Origin: Phytophthora sp. 'mugwort' | Taxonomy: Eukaryota > Oomycota > Peronosporomycetes > Peronosporales > Peronosporaceae | DNA: 64,000 nucleotides | NCBI GenBank assembly: GCA_033558025.1 | Contig: JAUCEF010000014.1 | Span: 2,480,001 to 2,544,000, forward strand | Direction of reading: 5' to 3' | In this document: positions 45,490 to 55,421 of the stretch, piece by piece | How positions within the stretch are numbered: position 1 is the stretch's first letter | How the letters are laid out: the number at the start of each line of letters is the position of its first letter | Notes under the pieces: model-generated | Told to the model about the DNA's origin: nothing | Seen by the model: the letters and a program-made list of their open reading frames with translations, nothing else | The model's database searches: none | Made by a program: the position numbers and the translations under genes

Positions 45490-45978
45490 CACCCGAAAAG
45501 GGTAACCGGGGTTCCAAGGCAGTAGGTGCACCTACTGACGCACCCCGTCCTATATGGCGAGTCTATTACAGTCCTGTTTTTTTGCCAAGCCTTATTAACA
45601 CTGCTCTCACTAACTGCAGCCCACGCTTTGACGACGCGGTCCACAGGCCGGTTGCTCTTCTCAGGGACCGATAGGTTCAGCAATCTGTCCTCCGCGCGTA
45701 ATTGAACCCTCGTTACCCGAATAAAAAAGAGATCGCAAACCGGTTGAGAGCGACGTTTTATCGCTGCCAAAGTTAATTTGCTATGCGTACTTAAATTTAG
45801 TCTCCGAGGTCTAATTGGTTAAATATCAGAGTTGGCTACAAATGTCACTATTTTGTGTCCGTACCTGTCACGTCATATCATTCGAGGTACAGTATTTCGC
45901 TATAGTCTACCAAAAGGTGAATAAATATCCCATTAAGTCAACGTCAGTGTACAAGCGCCCAGGTTCCTTCCTCATTAA
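45490..45978. promoter_or_regulatory. 5' flank of the ethanolamine kinase gene
   Basis: No gene. TCATTCG at about 45878-45884 and TCACTAT at about 45846-45852 resemble the oomycete initiator TCAYTYY and lie about 95-135 bp before the start codon, a plausible distance. Neither is proven. Confidence 0.3.
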
Positions 45979-47709
45979 ATGCCCGGAGCCGAGCACCCGA
46001 CCAGTCTTAACGTCAACTGGCGCGCCCTCGCCCTCGTCTCCGTCGCCACCTGCACGCTCGCTGCTGCCAGCATCCTCCTGCTGCTCGACAGAAGCCACTT
46101 TCGATCTCGCAGCCGATCCGCACACAGCGCACGCCACCGCCAGCGCCGCCACAGCTCCGACGCCTCGGACGACGATCAAGACAATATGCCAGGACAAGGT
46201 GAGGCTTGTCTATCTGTATCAGCAGCAGAGAAAGGAGGAGGAGAGAAAGAGGGAGTGAGGGGACAGACGCTGACTAACTCCTGTGACGTGTTGCCCCGCC
46301 AGTCGTGTACCTGAACAACCCGAACGCGTGTCTGGACTTTGCAGTGGGCGCCGAGGGAGCCGACGAGTTCAACGACGCCAAGTATGCTGTCAAACAGATC
46401 TGTCCCGACTGGTGAGAAACGACGCGACGTTGAGGGAGATTGCTGCCAAGGTGGTTGGAAAGCTTCATTTAACAACAGGCGTGTCGTGTCTGACGTGGCA
46501 GGAAGGACGCTGTGAGCGATGACATCTCGGTCAAGATCATTGTGGGTGGCATCACTAACCGCCTATATCGCCTCATGTGGGGGGACAAGGTGCGATTTAA
46601 GAAGCGCAACGTATCTTTCCAGTGTGTGTGGTACCCCCTTATGCGATGATGACTGACGCTTGCCCGTGTCTTTTTGCTGCGTTTGCCCTGCCGCAGTCGG
46701 TGCTCGTACGTCTGTACGGCGATCACACCGAGGAGTTCATTGACCGCAGTATCGAGAACAGTAAGTTGTGCTGCCCTGTGTTAAGTCGTTGCGCACTTTG
46801 GACTTATTTTTTATCCGTTCCTGTGTGGCAGTGCTGTTCGCGTTGCTCTCGGAGCGCGGGTTCGCGCCAACGTACTATGGCCGCTTCAAAAACGGACGCA
46901 TCGAAGGATGGCTGGACGCGAGACCGCTCGATCCCGAAGACATGGGTCAGACCAAGCCGATTAACTATCTGCAGATGATTGGTCGCGAGCTGGGCGTCAT
47001 GCACATCATGGACATCCCCGAGGACCGCGCGCCTGTGCTGTGGACCAAGATTGAGCGCTTCGAGAAGCTGGCGTTGGAGATCGAGCTTGAAGACCCGGTT
47101 AAGAACGCGGCGCTGGAGGAGCTTGATCTGCCAAGTCTGCACCAGAAGCTGCAGTGGCTCAAGTCGGTGCTTCCCTCGACCCAGAACCACAACGGCAAGG
47201 ACCTGATTGACGATCTTGGCACGGATGAGATCACGAAGCAGGCGGTGGCATTCGCGTCCGACGTCGTCTTCTCCCACAACGATTTGCTAAGCGGGAACAT
47301 CCTGCACAACCCGGACTGGGACCGCGTCCAGATCATCGACTACGAGTACGGCGGCTACAACTTCCGTGGATTTGACTTTGCCAATCACTTCTGCGAGAAC
47401 TGCGGCTTTGAATTAGACCTGGCGCTGTATCCGAGCATTGAGAAGCAGTTTGCCTTCTTCAAGGCCTATATGAGCACTGCGGCGCCCGAGATGTTGGCCC
47501 AGCTGGAAGCGAACCGCGAGTCCAAGGCGTTCTTCCACGCGTTGTACGACGTTGTGAACCGCTATGCACTTGCGTCGCACCTGTTCTGGGGCTACTGGGC
47601 TCTCGTCCAGGCGGCCCACTCCAAGATCGACTTTGACTTCCTCGACTACGCAGCTAAGCGCTTCAAAGCCTTCGACGCGCAGCGCGAGTTCTTCCTCGGA
47701 TCTAGTTAG
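45979..47709 (+). CDS. choline/ethanolamine kinase with N-terminal membrane anchor
   Basis: Proposed exons are 45979-46198, 46303-46411, 46502-46589, 46697-46760 and 46832-47709. All introns are GT-AG and the joined frame encodes 452 residues. It phosphorylates ethanolamine or choline with ATP in the first step of the CDP pathway to phosphatidylethanolamine/choline. Visible motifs are the glycine-rich SVKIIVGGITNRLYRL, the Brenner motif VVFSHNDLLSGNIL (catalytic Asp in HND) and the family motif IIDYEYGGYNFRGFDFANHF (metal-binding Asp). An N-terminal segment, about residues 13-31 (LALVSVATCTLAAASILLLL), is a probable signal anchor followed by an Arg/Ser-rich linker. This is unusual, because the enzymes are normally cytosolic. 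The substrate choice cannot be read with certainty. Sequence quality and codon use fit a functional gene. Confidence 0.92.
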
Positions 47710-47987
47710 TTTTACAGTTTTTGCAGCAATGCACACCATATGAAGTAGCAACGCTCAGAACTGTAGTGAAAGCAGAGTCCATGTGAACGTCCAGTAAACT
47801 GCGCAATATAATGCCTCTACTTCCCTTCCACAATACAGTATAATAAAATGCCACGCCCCACCACATCTCATGGCGAAGAGCACGGGCGAGAAGCGACGTT
47901 CGCTTCAAATGTCTTGCTTTAATCCAGGAGTGGGTGGCTCCCTCACCCTCGCCTTCGTCCATCCAAATCTACAAAACACGGCACTGA

Positions 47988-48833
47988 TTAACGTTTGCGC
48001 TTAACGTCACCCGAGGTTTCGAGGCTCATGTCGAATGCTGGCAGGTTCTCGAGAGATGTAGACTCACTGGTCTTCTTGAAGTAGCGGTTGATGACCACCG
48101 GCGGCTTTTCTGGCAGCGCAAGCGTGAGCTCCACGTGCATGCGACCCCGCGGGTCCAACGTGCGGGTATCCGTGAGCACGCCGCGGAAGCCCGAAAGCTG
48201 CGTGACAGTCTTGACCTGCGAGGCGTCGCCCGTGACGGTAATGAGGTTGTTCTTGACGTTGACCTCCTGGCCAAACTTAAGCTGTTTGGTTTCCGTGAAG
48301 ATGCGCGTGCGGCGCGTAATCACGAAATCTCCGGGTGTCTGGCTAATGATCACCATAAGATCTAGTTTATCTGCGGCCTGACGGGCAATGAGCGGTAGCC
48401 CCATGGCCTCCAGGTAGTCGTTTGTCGAGTCCGAGTCCTCGCGGTCCAGCGACCAGCGGCCGGATAGCTGCAGCGCGCCCGCTCCGGCCATATTGGGTAC
48501 GGCGGCCGTGGAGCTAGCACTGGGAAGTACCACACTGGCTCCTGTCACGGGGACTGCGGGCTTGAATGCGGCGCTGCGCACGTGGCTGAGGTTCATTTGG
48601 CCTAGCTGCGCCGCCGACACGTTCATGGGTACGGCCGTGGGCTGCACGGCGGCGGATCCAGCGCCATTGGCAGGGCCCAAACGAGATGGAATGGCCATGG
48701 AGTTGCCCACAACACTCGTGGCGTTGGCCGCGTGCAGGTTAGAAGCGTTCTTCATCTGGTTCATGTTCATGGCGGCGGTGATGGCGGCAATGGACGATGG
48801 GAGGCACGTTAATGGAGCTCTTCGCAGCTTCAC
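47988..48833 (-). CDS. fatty-acid-binding-protein-like beta-barrel protein
   Basis: 281 residues if the first ATG is used; the ATG at 48770 (MNMNQMKNAS) is an equally good start. The first 120 residues are Ala/Met/Asn/Pro-rich and probably disordered. Residues about 125-270 begin LSGRWSLDREDSDSTNDYLE, then AMGLPLIARQAADKLDLMV and a series of amphipathic strands ending in VINRYFKK. The GxW start, the AMG helix and about ten strands suit the calycin/cytosolic lipid-binding fold. It would bind a hydrophobic ligand in the cytoplasm. The ligand-contacting Arg/Tyr set is not clearly conserved, so the name is by fold pattern. It is tandem with the CLC gene on the same strand, with about 150 bp between them. 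Confidence 0.55.
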   Translation of the reverse strand: MKLRRAPLTCLPSSIAAITAAMNMNQMKNASNLHAANATSVVGNSMAIPSRLGPANGAGSAAVQPTAVPMNVSAAQLGQMNLSHVRSAAFKPAVPVTGASVVLPSASSTAAVPNMAGAGALQLSGRWSLDREDSDSTNDYLEAMGLPLIARQAADKLDLMVIISQTPGDFVITRRTRIFTETKQLKFGQEVNVKNNLITVTGDASQVKTVTQLSGFRGVLTDTRTLDPRGRMHVELTLALPEKPPVVINRYFKKTSESTSLENLPAFDMSLETSGDVKRKR

Positions 48834-48986
48834 TACGGTTGGATGAAAGTGTGGTGCGAGAATTGAATCTGGGATTGGTGGTAATTGATTATAGAAATAG
48901 TATTGGTTAATATGTGGAATCTATTATAGCCAATGGCCAGACGACCAGCAAGTTAAAGTGGATGTTGCGCAATTCTCTATTGCCGC

Positions 48987-51650
48987 TCACGACTTAGAGC
49001 AGAAGTTCTGGAGCGTGCGGAGCAGCCCCGGTGCCTGGTAGCGCGTCGTGGTGCCCAGGAACGTCATCATGCGCTCGAGACTGATGACGCCCACGAGCCT
49101 GCCAGAGCGCGCCACGAACACATTGTTGAGTTTAAGCATGCGGAAGAGCATGTCCACACGGCGCATCGGCGTCATCTCCATCAGCTGAAACGGCGACGGG
49201 TTGATTAACACGGTCAGTTTGGACGGCTCACACACTTCGTTCGTGCCCCAGTCCATCACCTTGCCGCCGCGCCCGAACGCAAAGTGGATCGGCGAGCTCA
49301 GCAGCTGCACAGGCAGCTCGTCAGGGCCGTCCTCGACTTCCTCATCGTTGAATCCCTCGCTGTCGTTGCGTTGCATCGAGTTCATCGCTCCATACGCAGC
49401 GCGAACCACTGGTGTTGACACGCGAATGCCTGAGTCATAACCAACTGCACGCATTGCCGTCGGGGTAGCTGATCGTGGAGTGGGTGGGAAGAGCAGCGAA
49501 GTAGCAGCCGTTGCGGCAGCCTCAAAGTTTGTTGGTTGCAATAGATTACCAGGTGTGAGCGGAACGGGCGTTGCACCTTGTCGCTGACATCGTGATACGG
49601 CGTATGCTAGTCGAGAACGGGTCACCGTGGCCAGCAGGAAGCAGTTCTCGAGCGAGTCTACGATTGGAAAAATGGGTTCATAGTCGGAACGTTTAAGCAG
49701 AGCCAACGCGTCTTCGTAAGTCGAATCAGCAGTCAGAACGCCCATTTCAGCGACATCTTTCATCACCTCCCATGCCGGAATGTCATATGCTGCTTTGGGT
49801 AGCTTTTTCAGTCGAGGTAGGTTACTTGTCACGATCAGCACATCGTAGACGTTCTCCGTGAATCTTTTGGCCGTGAAGTAAGCCGCCAAAATGGCTACCG
49901 ACACGGGCAAATTGAGGCCATCTGTATGGGAGATTTCCATGATGATAACAGCGGTGGAGACGGCATGGGTGACACCTGAAGAGAAGGCACCAGCACCGAT
50001 AATAGCGAACTCAAAAGGCTCATAATGAGTGTGCCAGAGATCAAAAGCACGCACAGCTTCGCCAATAAGACGACCAAAGATACCTCCAATGATGAACGTG
50101 GGGGTGAACAGACCAGCCGGCACGGGCAGCACGATACTAATGAGCGTCAGAACGTACTTGAGCGGTAAGTAGGTCACGAGGGATCGCGAAAGCAGCAAAC
50201 TATCCTCTTCCGTGCCGTCTGGAGTGCCGTCAGCAGTGAAGACTTGCTTGTCCTTCGAAAAAAGCGCGTCTAGAATGCGCCGAGGGGAGCCGTGCCGCAG
50301 AAACCAAGCACTGTCACCATAAAATTCAAGCCAGCAGGAGAGCATTGTCACCGCGAGCACGAGACCTAACCGCTTGCCAAGAGCGTCCCACCAGACTCGA
50401 CGAGGTGGACTTGACGACGATGCCTCGAAGAAGTGATCACGTGCCCGCACAAGTATCGATAAGCTGTAGTTGAAAAGCGCGCCCAGGAGACCGCAGACGA
50501 TACCCATGATTGAAAATACACAAAGGTCGACGAAAGTGGGTCCCCCGCTCCCATTTACAGCGTCAGTGTCAGCAGAAATACCCATGCTGCGGTGACCAAA
50601 GAGTCCGTAGCGTGTGTTCACCGCACCAAAGTCCACAAGCAGCGCCCCCACAATGGCCGCGAAGAAGGATCGTGGCAGTGTTCGAACGAGATAAAAGTGT
50701 GACGTCACTTCCACTCCAAAAAGCACACCACCAAATGGAGATCCGAAGGTGGCAGCAACACCAGCAGCACATGCACAAGCCAGCATCTCGAGACGTTTTG
50801 TGTCGTCATCGCGAATACGGCGGAATGGACGCCAGTTCATAAGCACACTGGCAAAACCACAGGAAATCATAATGAAAGGGCCCTCCTTGCCAATGGACAA
50901 TCCTGCACCCAACGCAGCCATCAATCCAACAATTTTAGTAGCGACGCAGCGGAAAGACAGATACGCGCTCATGTCAATCCCTGAGATGGCTACTTTCATG
51001 AACGGCAAGCCAGATCCTGCTGCTTGAGGGCACACGCACTGCGTCAGAACTGCTGAGAAGCCGCCAGCGAGCAACGCAGACAACACAAAGAGCCCAAAGC
51101 CTTGATCACCAAGCCACTGATGGTACTGTGCGATCTCGACACTCCACATATCGATAGCGAGCCCCATACTACCAGCGAAGATTCCAATACCGATCAGTAG
51201 CAGCGGACTCTGCACTAACACGAACAGACCGCGTAGCCCTCTCGGGTAGTCAGCCACATAGGTCGAGTGCAGTCCGTCATGGAAGGCCAGCGCCTTCATG
51301 TATGTGGGATGCGCCTTCTCAGCGGCTGCTAGCTGCATATGCCTAGTCGCAGTTGCAGCTGGGGTGAGAACCGGTGCGTCAGGAGCAAGTTGCATTTCCG
51401 GCAGTGTCGGCACAGCCTTGTAGCAGTGCCAATGGGACGGCGACTCGCGGTCCAGAAACGGGTTCATAATCCGCTCCATGACGCTGTCGGCGCGCCGCCA
51501 TGGCGACGGGAACCGCGGAGACGACGAGCGACGGCGGCGCACAAAGTTGGTATTGTTGTCTACCGACTCCTGGTCGCAGCTAGGCCGCGGGATCGAGCCG
51601 GCCCCGAAGGAGACCGACGTGGAGCGCAGTCGACGGTCCTTGCTCGTCAT
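48987..51650 (-). CDS. CLC chloride channel/transporter with CBS domains
   Basis: A single frame. I prefer the ATG at 51650 (MTSKDRR, 887 residues); an upstream in-frame ATG at 51890 would add 80 residues of leader-like sequence. The CLC core (about residues 135-600) has the selectivity-filter motifs GSGLP (about 212; usual GSGIP), GKEGPF (about 254) with the gating glutamate, and the later filter block VPAGLFTPTFIIGG, plus about ten hydrophobic helices. The C-terminus carries two CBS-type regions, the last near MRRVDMLFRMLKLNNVFVAR. The gating Glu is present, and the proton glutamate was not verified. It probably acts in an endomembrane or plasma membrane to move chloride. No introns seen. 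Confidence 0.92.
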   Translation of the reverse strand: MTSKDRRLRSTSVSFGAGSIPRPSCDQESVDNNTNFVRRRRSSSPRFPSPWRRADSVMERIMNPFLDRESPSHWHCYKAVPTLPEMQLAPDAPVLTPAATATRHMQLAAAEKAHPTYMKALAFHDGLHSTYVADYPRGLRGLFVLVQSPLLLIGIGIFAGSMGLAIDMWSVEIAQYHQWLGDQGFGLFVLSALLAGGFSAVLTQCVCPQAAGSGLPFMKVAISGIDMSAYLSFRCVATKIVGLMAALGAGLSIGKEGPFIMISCGFASVLMNWRPFRRIRDDDTKRLEMLACACAAGVAATFGSPFGGVLFGVEVTSHFYLVRTLPRSFFAAIVGALLVDFGAVNTRYGLFGHRSMGISADTDAVNGSGGPTFVDLCVFSIMGIVCGLLGALFNYSLSILVRARDHFFEASSSSPPRRVWWDALGKRLGLVLAVTMLSCWLEFYGDSAWFLRHGSPRRILDALFSKDKQVFTADGTPDGTEEDSLLLSRSLVTYLPLKYVLTLISIVLPVPAGLFTPTFIIGGIFGRLIGEAVRAFDLWHTHYEPFEFAIIGAGAFSSGVTHAVSTAVIIMEISHTDGLNLPVSVAILAAYFTAKRFTENVYDVLIVTSNLPRLKKLPKAAYDIPAWEVMKDVAEMGVLTADSTYEDALALLKRSDYEPIFPIVDSLENCFLLATVTRSRLAYAVSRCQRQGATPVPLTPGNLLQPTNFEAAATAATSLLFPPTPRSATPTAMRAVGYDSGIRVSTPVVRAAYGAMNSMQRNDSEGFNDEEVEDGPDELPVQLLSSPIHFAFGRGGKVMDWGTNEVCEPSKLTVLINPSPFQLMEMTPMRRVDMLFRMLKLNNVFVARSGRLVGVISLERMMTFLGTTTRYQAPGLLRTLQNFCSKS

Positions 51651-51890
51651 GGGTCGTCGTGGGGCGCGTGGCCAAATAGACGGAGGTGCTGAAGGATAGC
51701 AGTGGCTCGGCAGGAGGTAACGATGTAGTGTGCAAGTACAGATGACCTCCTCCTCGACAATCCGTTTCGAAATTTGATTCAAGCGAGTCAATACAAAATG
51801 CAAGTGCTTTGACGGCGGCCAATGGGAGACCGGGCCGTTCATGCGATGTTGCATTTCGATTCTAACGTTATCGACGTAGCGATTTACCAA

Positions 51891-52340
51891 AACCCTGTGG
51901 GCTCTGTGCTATGATTAGCTATCCCACCGGTGGGCCGCGTGGACGGTAGACGTTAATAGAATCTATGACTCGTCCGACAGACTACAATACTGTAAATTAC
52001 AGGGGACAGACATTGCTAACAAGGATTTTTAGTGTAGTGTCTAGTTCCACGTTGTTCAATCTCTCTGTTTCCACCAGGACGGTTGCATGAACTCTAAATA
52101 TTTCGGGAGCTCCATGATGTAGTGCAGTTGCATTGGGTCAGAGCGATGTAGAACGAGGACCGCTGCGGATTTTGGGCGCGTTCGACGCAGGCTCCCGAGT
52201 ATTGCATTTACTATCAGGTAAAGCCGACGAGCGGAATTAATTTACTGCATATCAACACGAGCGAAGTAAATAATTGCAATGCGAAAAGGGCGACTTGAAT
52301 TATGGTACTGTAGCGCATATTGACGGTGGGAGCTACATGC
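51891..52340. other. upstream flank of the CLC gene
   Basis: No coding sequence recognised. It holds the CLC promoter and leads into the 3' end of the split hAT relic. Confidence 0.35.
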
Positions 52341-53095
52341 TTATGAGCACGCGTTGACTACAGCTTCGTCCCAGTAAGACTTGTTTGCGCGGAGGAAGAG
52401 GATAATCTCCAACGTCATCGGCTGGAGCGACTGGTACTGAGTGCCTAACGTCGCCTTCGCGACACTAAACAGCGGCTCCATTACATTCGATATCGGTGGA
52501 ATCAATCCCAACAACTCGTAATTAGTCGAGAATTGGTTCACCTTGCGCTTCTTCTTGATCTGCTCAACGAACGATGGTGTTTTCTGGTTCTCTTCCACCG
52601 GAGATGCCACAGCAACCGCGGGCGAGTTGACTTGAAGCGGACGAGCGTTGCCTTCTCGGTCCGAGGCAGCTTGTCCACCTTGCCGTCGAGCACCTTGACA
52701 CACGCCGCTTCAATTTCGGCGAGTGCACGATGTCGGCGCGGGGTGCTTCGCGTAGTACATGGCTTTAAAAATAAATACAGTTATAGCCGCAAGGAAAAGT
52801 AGCTTATCAAGGTACGTTGAGAACTCCGAGCGGAATTCGATCACCGTGTCGAAGTACCCGCGGACGTCCAGAAGAGTTCCGCGTTCGACTGCAGCTCATA
52901 GCTCACGAACTCGACTTTCTTGAGGTCGTCCAGTAGGTCTCAGAGCCGGCATTGACAGCCGGCGCGGGGAGCAGGTATTTGGAGCTCATCCAAATCCTTG
53001 ATAAACTCGAGCAACCCCATGTATCGGTGCACCGTTGCAAAAGTAGAACCCCAGCGTGTGACCTGGCTCAGAAAAACGGGTCGCAGTCGCGTCTT
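52341..53095 (-). mobile_element. hAT transposase relic, C-terminal part (copy 3)
   Basis: The minus strand from 53095 reads KTRLRPVFLSQVTRWGSTFA, then ATVHRYMGLLEFIKDLDELQ, and after frame changes a C-terminal block VNQFSTNYELLGLIPPISNV and VMEPLFSVAKATLG. It ends with LQPMTLEIILFLRANKSYWD and a TAA at 52341. This is the hAT dimerisation region. The missing N-terminal half continues at 62090 on the far side of the inserted DNA. Confidence 0.75.
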
Positions 53096-53571
53096 AAAGC
53101 TTTGCCGTGGCATGGCAAGTAGCGATTGGTTAAATATTAGTTTACCTCAAAATCATGAGACAAGATTATGTGGAGAAGCGTCAACCAAGAATATCAGATC
53201 CGCAAGATATGGCCAGGTCGGTGAGAAAGGCGACCCCAGCTGTGAAAGGAGGGGCGATCGAGCCGGATCAAGATGTGAGATAAAGGCGGGGCGACGTTCG
53301 ACTTAATCCGGGGTGTGAGGGGATGCTTTGGAGACTGGAAAGGAAACCAGGGTCGGGCCCACCACCTAACACAGATCTGTTATATTGTGATCACCCGACC
53401 AATCGGGGATCGGATGGATATTCGAAGCCTGGATTGGGGGAATGCAAGAGATCAGGACTGGTCAGCGACGACGGACTCGATCTAACCGGACCTAACTCCA
53501 AGCTTGACCTCGGTCGGACCCAGATCGTGCTGATCCGGCGCCCGTGGGCTGGGTTACATTCGGTTGATTGC
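53096..53571 (+). repeat. GATC-rich LTR-like repeat, left piece
   Basis: This DNA separates the hAT breakpoint (GTCTT at 53091-53095) from the left end of Polinton copy B. It is dense in GATC, GGATCC-like and GATCGG words. It continues at 60919-62089 on the other side of the Polinton. Confidence 0.5.
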
Positions 53572-53870
53572 AGTAATGGTTTACAGTACACAATCGGGGC
53601 TGTTTTTTATAATTCCATCTGGATGTACTAAAACAATGTTTAACCCATGAATTAGCTAAGGGATAAAACCCTATATAATTAGGCAGCCCCTGTCGACGCC
53701 AATATGCAAAGGGACATATTTGTTGTTCTCAAAAGTCCTGATAGTGAAATATGTAAAGGTGCATCATGTTGTGAATATAAAGAATCAATATTTTGCCTAT
53801 ATGGATTTATCCAACTATCAGGATAAAAGAAACATAAAGACGTTCCATCCAGATAGATAAATATAAGGTA
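53572..53870. repeat. left terminal inverted repeat of copy B
   Basis: About 299 bp matching the reverse complement of 60616-60918 with few mismatches and small indels. Shared blocks include CGGGGCTGTTTTTTATAATT, GGATAAAACCCTATATAA and TTTGCCTATATGGATTTATC. Confidence 0.92.
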
Positions 53871-53888
53871 CAAAATATAATGAAATGA

Positions 53889-54284
53889 TTCATATATAAG
53901 ATTTCGAACAAAGACGATTCTATCGTCTTCATTGGGAGCTGAACCAAACCACAACAGTTATACTGAAATGATGCTAGAGGTAGTTACACCGCATGGTTAA
54001 GAATTGTCAAGTCGTTTCGTACAATTTATGAACATTTTAAAAACGGTGGGGTCGATAGTTTTGATATAAAATTGATCAGCGGATATGAGATTACAAAAAG
54101 TATCGATATCTATGAGCATAAGCAAGTGACTATAAAAAATACCAAATGCATAAACAACCGTGAGCATCATTTCGAATTGGGGAAGAGTAGCTCAATAACC
54201 TCCCAGAAAAGTGCGACCCGAGAAGAAAGAATCAATGTGAATGCGGCTCCATATATAGTCGATACATTAAGGGTAAGCATTTAA
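53889..54284 (+). pseudogene. GIY-YIG endonuclease-like relic
   Basis: The plus-strand frame begins FIYKISNKDDSIVFIGS, which fits the GIY-YIG start (x-I-Y-K-I then Y/F-I-G-S). Two stops follow. It then runs RTIYEHFKNGGVDSFDIKLI, SGYEITKSIDIYEHKQVTIK and NTKCINNRE, which fits the end of the domain (acidic residue in YEH, then the KCINK-type ending). GIY-YIG nucleases are common cargo in Polinton-like viruses. The catalytic acid position is tentative. Confidence 0.5.
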
Positions 54285-54474
54285 TGACAAAGAAGCACCA
54301 AAATTATCTAACTCGAAGTGATTAAGCTAACAATGCTCAATTTCATGATATTTTATGAATTTCAGAAATATATTACGAATTTCACAGGAGTCCTCTGAAT
54401 TTCATAATTATATTATATTTTCTCAAAAACAATAAGGCCTATATATATAGATACACCCAACTGATAGCATGTAG

Positions 54475-54775
54475 AGCGAATCAACTTTTGGAAAATACAA
54501 GGGCACCAAGATCGAAGAAGTATATCCTTCTGATCCTGGTTATTGTCGATGGGTATTTAGCCAACCCAGTTTAGATATTACCGAGCATATCAAGATTTTC
54601 CTCCACTCCAAGTTTCTTAACGACGATACTCGTATATGATGACTTGGGCAAATATCGCGGCAAGACTCTCAAGCAGATCAGTCGAATAAATCCCAATTAC
54701 ATTGATTGGCTTCGTAAGAGTCAATTCGTAATTGAAAAATGTCCTAATCTTTTAGCAGAATTAAAACTAAACTAA
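54475..54775 (+). pseudogene. ExoX-C-like double-module gene
   Basis: The first unit reads STFGKYKGTKIEEVYPSDPG followed by YCRWVFSQP. After a frame change near 54637 a second unit reads LGKYRGKTLKQISRINPNYI and DWLRKSQF, ending in TAA. FGKYKGK...DPxYxxWL is the signature of the small domain found at the C-terminus of exodeoxyribonuclease X-like proteins and in many DNA-virus proteins. It probably binds nucleic acid or assists a nuclease. Confidence 0.6.
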
Positions 54776-54822
54776 ACGTCATATTTTTTTATCTCATAAC
54801 CTGAGCACCAAAAACTACTCTA

Positions 54823-55345
54823 TTAAGCTGTGGTGAAATCTATTACTTCCCCAGTTAGTCTATCCAAAGTCAGCTTCTGTTCGCTAACCACAATCACGAT
54901 CTTGTTGGTACCTTGGCAACCCGCGTTTACATCGTGGATCTGAATCGATTGGGGTACATCACGCTCTGTGAGACGAATCACATCGGCAATGAGGACGCAA
55001 TTTGTTAGCGACCAAGTCTGATAGTCCGTAAGTCCATTCACCAGCTCAGGAGTTAGATCACCGTTAATCGCTGAAATGTTGGCCACCTTCTTAGTAAAGT
55101 GATGGAAGTCATAGTCATGACTGATATTAAAGGCCTGCTGGGAACCGATACGAACATCAAAGTTGCGGATACTCGAACCAGGGTGACGAGTCCAAGGAGC
55201 TGAATCAAACGGACTCTGAAGCTCCTGAACAGCAGTAGAAGCAAAATTGCCAGTCTGCTCGGCGAAAGGAAGGAGAATAACATATTTAGGATTCTTAGTA
55301 GAAGCCGGTAATTGTAGATCGAAAGCAGCATTGTTTGAGTCGATT
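54823..55345 (-). pseudogene. double-jelly-roll major capsid protein, C-terminal fragment
   Basis: The minus-strand frame is open from about 55345 to the stop at 54823, about 170 residues. It contains KYVILLPFAEQTGNFASTAV, LQSPFDSAPWTRHPG, a strand block IRNFDVRIGSQQAFNI, then HFTKKVANISAINGDLT, LANCVLIADVIRLT-type strands, and PQSIQIHDVNA with IVIVVSEQKLTLDRLTGEVI. The QSPFDSAP and ExxLxLDxLTGEVI-like ending are the pattern I associate with the second jelly-roll of Polinton major capsid proteins, which form the virion shell. The N-terminal half is deleted. The cut lies at the hairpin at 55344-55381. Confidence 0.65.
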
Positions 55346-55381
55346 GCTTTCCTACAGCAGCGAGCTGGTGTAGGAAAGCAA
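55344..55381. repeat. perfect 13-bp hairpin at a deletion junction
   Basis: TTGCTTTCCTACA (55344-55356) is inverted exactly as TGTAGGAAAGCAA (55369-55381) around a 12-base loop. It sits where the capsid fragment meets the integrase 3' flank. In copy A the same integrase flank is followed by different sequence. Confidence 0.8.
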
Positions 55382-55421
55382 CAACACCGGAGCCGCTATG
55401 CGAGCTCTTTGATTTCCAGTA

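Noticed and set aside
53323..53631. 102-residue plus-strand frame in the GATC-rich repeat
   Set aside because: It crosses the boundary into the Polinton terminal repeat and is repetitive non-coding DNA.
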